Origin: PSLL01 sp964389705
GTDB lineage: Bacteria > Desulfobacterota_D > UBA1144 > Nemesobacterales > CSP1-2
NCBI GenBank assembly: GCA_964389705.1
Contig: CAYMEO010000018.1
Location: 1 to 34,398, forward strand
DNA length: 34,398 nucleotides
Direction of reading: 5' to 3'
Shown: piece by piece, positions 31,181 to 34,398 of the stretch
Layout of the letters: each line of letters starts with the position of its first letter
Numbering within the stretch: position 1 is the first letter of the stretch
Notes under the pieces: model-generated
Seen by the model: only the letters and a program-made list of their open reading frames with translations
The model's database searches: none
What the model was told of the DNA's origin: nothing
Made by a program: the position numbers and the translations under genes

Positions 31181-32647
31181 ATGCTTGAGAACAAAGTTGA
31201 AGAATGCCTGACCTTTGATGATGTTCTTTTGTTGCCTGGCTATTCGGAGGTCCTTCCAAACGAGGTAAATGTCTCAACATACTTAACTCCTCAAATTAAG
31301 CTCAATGTTCCACTCCTAAGCGCGGCAATGGACACCGTTACAGAGGCGAAAACCGCCATAGCGATGGCTCAAGAGGGTGGGATTGGAATAATACACCGAA
31401 ACCTCAGCCTGTCTGAGCAGGCAGCAGAGGTGGAAAAGGTAAAAAAGCATGAAAGCGGAATGATAATAAACCCAATAACTGTGCGCTCCTATAATAGGGC
31501 AAGGGAAGCGCTCGACATTATGCTCAAACAAAACATAACTGGACTCCCAGTTACCCAGGAAGACGGGAAACTCCTCGGAATCATTACAGCTAGAGACCTG
31601 AGGTTTGAGAAGAACCTCGACCTAAGGGTTGATGAGTTAATGACTCCCAAAGAGAGGCTCATCACCGTCAGAGAGGGAATAACACTCGAAGACGCCAAAG
31701 AACTCCTTCACAGATATAAGATTGAAAAACTCCCAGTAGTAGATGCCGATTTCAAGCTCCGTGGTCTTATAACAACAAAGGATATAGAAAAAATAGAGAA
31801 GCACCCAAATGCGTGTAAAGACGAGATGGGCAGGCTCAGATGCGGAGCAGCAATTGGGATTGGCCCTGATAGAGAAGAGAGGATTGAGGCGCTTCTTAAG
31901 GCCGGATGTGATGTAATAGTGATTGATACTGCACACGCACATTCAAAAAGGGTAATTGACGCGACAATCTCTACAAAGTCCAATTTCCGAAAGGTGAATT
32001 TAATTGTAGGAAATATCGGAACAGCTGAGGGAGCAGAAGCCTTAATCAAGGCAGGTGCAGATGCAATAAAAGTAGGAGTAGGCCCTGGATCAATCTGCAC
32101 GACCCGAATTATTGCAGGGACAGGTGTCCCACAGATTACCGCAATAAAAGACGCAACAAGGGTGGCGGAAAAATATGGAGTCTCCGTGATCGCCGATGGT
32201 GGAATAAAGTATTCTGGTGACATAGTTAAAGCCATTGCCGCTGGAGCACATTCTGTAATGATAGGTAATCTCTTTGCGGGAACAGATGAAGCGCCGGGTG
32301 AAATAGTTCTCTATCAAGGGAGAACATATAAGGTCTATCGTGGAATGGGTTCAATTGAGGCGATGAAAAAGGGAAGCCGCGATAGATACGCCCAGGATGA
32401 GATGATAGAGTCTAAGCTCGTCCCCGAAGGTATTGAAGGTAGGGTTCCATATAGAGGCTCGATTGCCGGAATGGTTTACCAGCTAGTGGGCGGGCTAAAG
32501 GCCGGAATGGGATATACAGGATGCCAAACTATTGAAGAGTTGAGAAAGAACGCAAAATTTATAAAGATTACATCGTCAGGACTCCGCGAAAGCCATGTCC
32601 ATGACGTAATAATCACAAAAGAGGCCCCGAACTACAGGATTGAATAA
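31181..32647 (+). CDS. guaB: IMP dehydrogenase
   Basis: This 488-aa enzyme converts IMP to XMP with NAD+, the first committed step to GMP. The N-terminal LTFDDVLLLPGYSEVLP, two CBS domains (about 95-205), the catalytic loop VGPGSICTTRI with Cys306, the phosphate-binding IADGGIKYSGD, and the flap region YRGMGSIEAM are all present. Length and order match bacterial GuaB. It follows the 123-aa gene by 6 nt and precedes guaA by 146 nt; the guaB-guaA order is common. Confidence 0.98.
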   Translation: MLENKVEECLTFDDVLLLPGYSEVLPNEVNVSTYLTPQIKLNVPLLSAAMDTVTEAKTAIAMAQEGGIGIIHRNLSLSEQAAEVEKVKKHESGMIINPITVRSYNRAREALDIMLKQNITGLPVTQEDGKLLGIITARDLRFEKNLDLRVDELMTPKERLITVREGITLEDAKELLHRYKIEKLPVVDADFKLRGLITTKDIEKIEKHPNACKDEMGRLRCGAAIGIGPDREERIEALLKAGCDVIVIDTAHAHSKRVIDATISTKSNFRKVNLIVGNIGTAEGAEALIKAGADAIKVGVGPGSICTTRIIAGTGVPQITAIKDATRVAEKYGVSVIADGGIKYSGDIVKAIAAGAHSVMIGNLFAGTDEAPGEIVLYQGRTYKVYRGMGSIEAMKKGSRDRYAQDEMIESKLVPEGIEGRVPYRGSIAGMVYQLVGGLKAGMGYTGCQTIEELRKNAKFIKITSSGLRESHVHDVIITKEAPNYRIE

Positions 32648-32793
32648 CCTTTATTTATTCTTAAATACAAAAAAACCCCAATTTTAAGTTAAGAAGAAGT
32701 TTGAACAAGTAAAAGTACTCCGCAAAACCGATTTGATTATTCCCTGCTTATCCCTTAAATTATTCATCAAATCAGGCGTCTTAAAGGTTCAAA

Positions 32794-34323
32794 TTGCGTG
32801 AAACCGTTTTAGTCCTTGATTTTGGGTCTCAGTACACACAGCTCATCGCAAGAAGGGTACGCGAACTCGGCGTCTATTCTGAGATTAGGCCATTTAGCGA
32901 ACCCTTGGGGCAAATAGAAGAGATGCAGCCAAAGGCGATTATACTCTCAGGCGGACCCGCAAGCGTGTGGGATGAGAATTCGCCATCCCTCAGTCCAAAT
33001 ATATTTAGCTTAAAAATCCCGATTCTAGGCATCTGTTATGGAATGCAACTCACGGCTCACCTACTAGGCGGAAGGGTTGAACGCTCAATAAAGCGTGAAT
33101 TTGGACCCGCAGATATTGAGGTTACCGATGGAGCTGATATTTTCTCAAGTATTCCACGAAAAACCAGGGTATGGATGTCTCACGGAGACAGGGTACTCGA
33201 ACTCCCAAAGGGGTTTGTCTCTATAGCAAGGAGCGATAACTCACCCATTGCGGCGATGAAAGACATACAGGGCGGAATCTTCGGCACACAGTTTCATCCG
33301 GAGGTGGTACACACAGAGTTTGGCAGGGAAATAATCTCAAATTTCCTTTTCAATGTTGCAAAATGCCGGGGATCATGGACGCCGAAGTCATTTGTAGAGA
33401 CCGCAATAAAAGGCATCCGTGAAAAGGTCGGGGACTCTCATGTAATCTGTGCCCTCTCAGGCGGCGTAGATTCAGCCGTTGCCGCCCTAATCGTCCAGCG
33501 GGCTATATGGGATAAGCTCCATTGTGTATTTGTAGATACCGGACTTCTGAGACTGGGCGAAGCAAAAGAGGTCGTAGAAACCTTCAGGAATTTGGGGCTT
33601 AATCTAATTCACGTAGATGCGGGAAAGAGATTCCTTGATAAACTCCGTGGAGTGGAGGACCCGGAAAAGAAGAGAAAGATAATCGGTGAGGAGTTTATCA
33701 GGGTATTTGAAGATGAATCTAAAGTCATAAAAGCGGATTTTCTCGTTCAGGGAACCCTCTATCCCGACGTTATAGAGAGCGTGAGTGTAAGGGGGCCATC
33801 GGCAAAGATTAAATCACATCACAACGTGGGTGGTCTCCCTGAGAGGATGAATATGAAATTGATTGAGCCTCTAAGAGAGCTATTTAAGGACGAGGTAAGG
33901 GCTGTAGGACGCGAACTCGGACTTCCGCCAGAAATCCTGGACCGCCATCCCTTTCCCGGACCGGGGCTTGCAATAAGAGTTATAGGGGAGATAACCGAAG
34001 AAAAACTCGAGAGATTAAGGCTCGCCGATTCCATATTCATAGATGAGATAAAGAAGGCCGGAATATATAACGACATCTGGCAGGCATTTTGCGTGATCCT
34101 CCCAGTAAAAACCGTAGGTGTTATGGGAGATGAAAGGACTTATGAAAACGCCGTAGCACTCAGAGCCGTAACGAGCCTCGATGGAATGACCGCCAACTGG
34201 GCAAGGATTCCTTATGAAATCCTTGAGAGGATTTCATCAAGGATTATAAACGAGGTAAAAGGGATTAACCGCGTCGTATATGACATCTCTACCAAACCCC
34301 CTAGCACAATTGAATGGGAATAG
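32794..34323 (+). CDS. guaA: GMP synthase (glutamine-hydrolysing)
   Basis: This 509-aa GMP synthetase aminates XMP using glutamine and ATP. The class I glutamine amidotransferase domain has the nucleophile in GICYGMQL (Cys81) and the His/Glu pair in FGTQFHPEVVHTE. The ATP-pyrophosphatase domain has the PP-loop SGGVDS (222-227). The dimerisation domain ends in KPPSTIEWE, the standard C-terminus. The start is a TTG at 32794 with AAAGG 6 nt upstream; it gives the canonical opening VLVLDFGSQYTQLIARRVRE. No terminator was recognised after it. Confidence 0.98.
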   Translation: MRETVLVLDFGSQYTQLIARRVRELGVYSEIRPFSEPLGQIEEMQPKAIILSGGPASVWDENSPSLSPNIFSLKIPILGICYGMQLTAHLLGGRVERSIKREFGPADIEVTDGADIFSSIPRKTRVWMSHGDRVLELPKGFVSIARSDNSPIAAMKDIQGGIFGTQFHPEVVHTEFGREIISNFLFNVAKCRGSWTPKSFVETAIKGIREKVGDSHVICALSGGVDSAVAALIVQRAIWDKLHCVFVDTGLLRLGEAKEVVETFRNLGLNLIHVDAGKRFLDKLRGVEDPEKKRKIIGEEFIRVFEDESKVIKADFLVQGTLYPDVIESVSVRGPSAKIKSHHNVGGLPERMNMKLIEPLRELFKDEVRAVGRELGLPPEILDRHPFPGPGLAIRVIGEITEEKLERLRLADSIFIDEIKKAGIYNDIWQAFCVILPVKTVGVMGDERTYENAVALRAVTSLDGMTANWARIPYEILERISSRIINEVKGINRVVYDISTKPPSTIEWE

Positions 34324-34324
34324 A

Positions 34325-34398
34325 TTATTCCCCTATGCTAAACTCAACCCTGTCTGAGGAGACATTATCGAGTTTCAGTGAGAATCCTTGTAGGTTTA
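34325..34398 (-). CDS. Possible 3' end of a minus-strand gene
   Basis: Read on the minus strand, the last 74 bases of the window are open and translate as about 23 residues (including NLQGFSLKLDN and VEFSIGE) ending at a TAA just beyond the guaA stop. The composition looks protein-like, and a convergent neighbour at this spacing fits the compact layout, but so short a stretch could be open by chance. No family can be named. Confidence 0.35.
   Translation of the reverse strand, partial: NLQGFSLKLDNVSSDRVEFSIGE

Noticed and set aside
31708..32235. Minus-strand 175-aa ORF inside guaB
   Set aside because: It is the antisense shadow of conserved IMP dehydrogenase sequence, with a Ser/Pro-rich composition typical of shadows.
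1..34398. CRISPR arrays, tRNA or rRNA genes, transposase genes
   Set aside because: No regularly spaced direct repeats, tRNA-like cloverleaf or rRNA stretches, or transposase motifs were recognised on reading both strands by eye; a dedicated scan was not possible.

Overview
The window is one contig of a Gram-negative bacterium with moderately AT-rich DNA. It has an outer membrane (a TPR/beta-barrel protein ending in Phe, lipoproteins, FecR), sigma-54 type promoters, class III adenylate cyclase signalling, a Grx4/BolA pair, an MJ0042/DUF3426 protein and an F420/flavin-type LLM oxidoreductase. This mix recalls deltaproteobacterial-grade lineages (Desulfobacterota, Dadabacteria and similar uncultured groups). 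That placement is an inference from gene content; no rRNA or tRNA gene was recognised to anchor it.

Layout. 0-2.7 kb: an NDUFA9-like epimerase and an orphan OppA-type lipoprotein. 2.7-4.7 kb: a long regulatory region with a textbook -24/-12 promoter, then an RpoD/RpoS-like sigma factor translationally coupled to an unknown 127-aa protein. 4.7-7.9 kb: an LLM oxidoreductase divergent from a glycogen debranching enzyme. 7.9-11.2 kb: a large hybrid histidine kinase. 11.3-17.9 kb: a cAMP phosphodiesterase-like hydrolase next to a CHASE2 adenylate cyclase, then a compact three-gene surface operon (TPR plus barrel, FecR, DUF11 probable lipoprotein). 18-20.6 kb: a D-cysteine desulfhydrase/ACC deaminase-like enzyme, a second -24/-12 promoter driving an isolated GspF N-terminal domain, Grx4, BolA and a small unknown. 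20.9-25.5 kb: ComM/YifB, GlcD, an unknown 209-aa protein and PurC. 25.6-28.5 kb: an accessory-looking stretch with HicBA, a GVxG-repeat fibre protein, a frameshifted aegerolysin-like gene and a small zinc-ribbon protein. 28.8-30.4 kb: an MJ0042/DUF3426 membrane protein with repeated FxWE motifs. 30.8-34.3 kb: a 123-aa unknown followed by guaB and guaA. The window ends with what may be the tail of a minus-strand gene.

Most interesting points. (1) Two promoters 16 kb apart share one architecture: an inverted repeat GACAA-N3-TTGTC, a possible IHF site and a GG-N10-GC core, at nearly the same spacings. This suggests one sigma-54 activator controls both a sigma-70 factor and a stand-alone type II secretion/pilus F-domain. 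(2) The TPR-barrel/FecR/DUF11 operon has the architecture of a Slam-like surface lipoprotein exporter with its substrate, and lies beside a cAMP make-and-break pair. (3) The aegerolysin-like gene is split by two mutually compensating single-base shifts. (4) A repeat-bounded intergenic element occurs upstream of both the sigma factor gene and the guaBA cluster.
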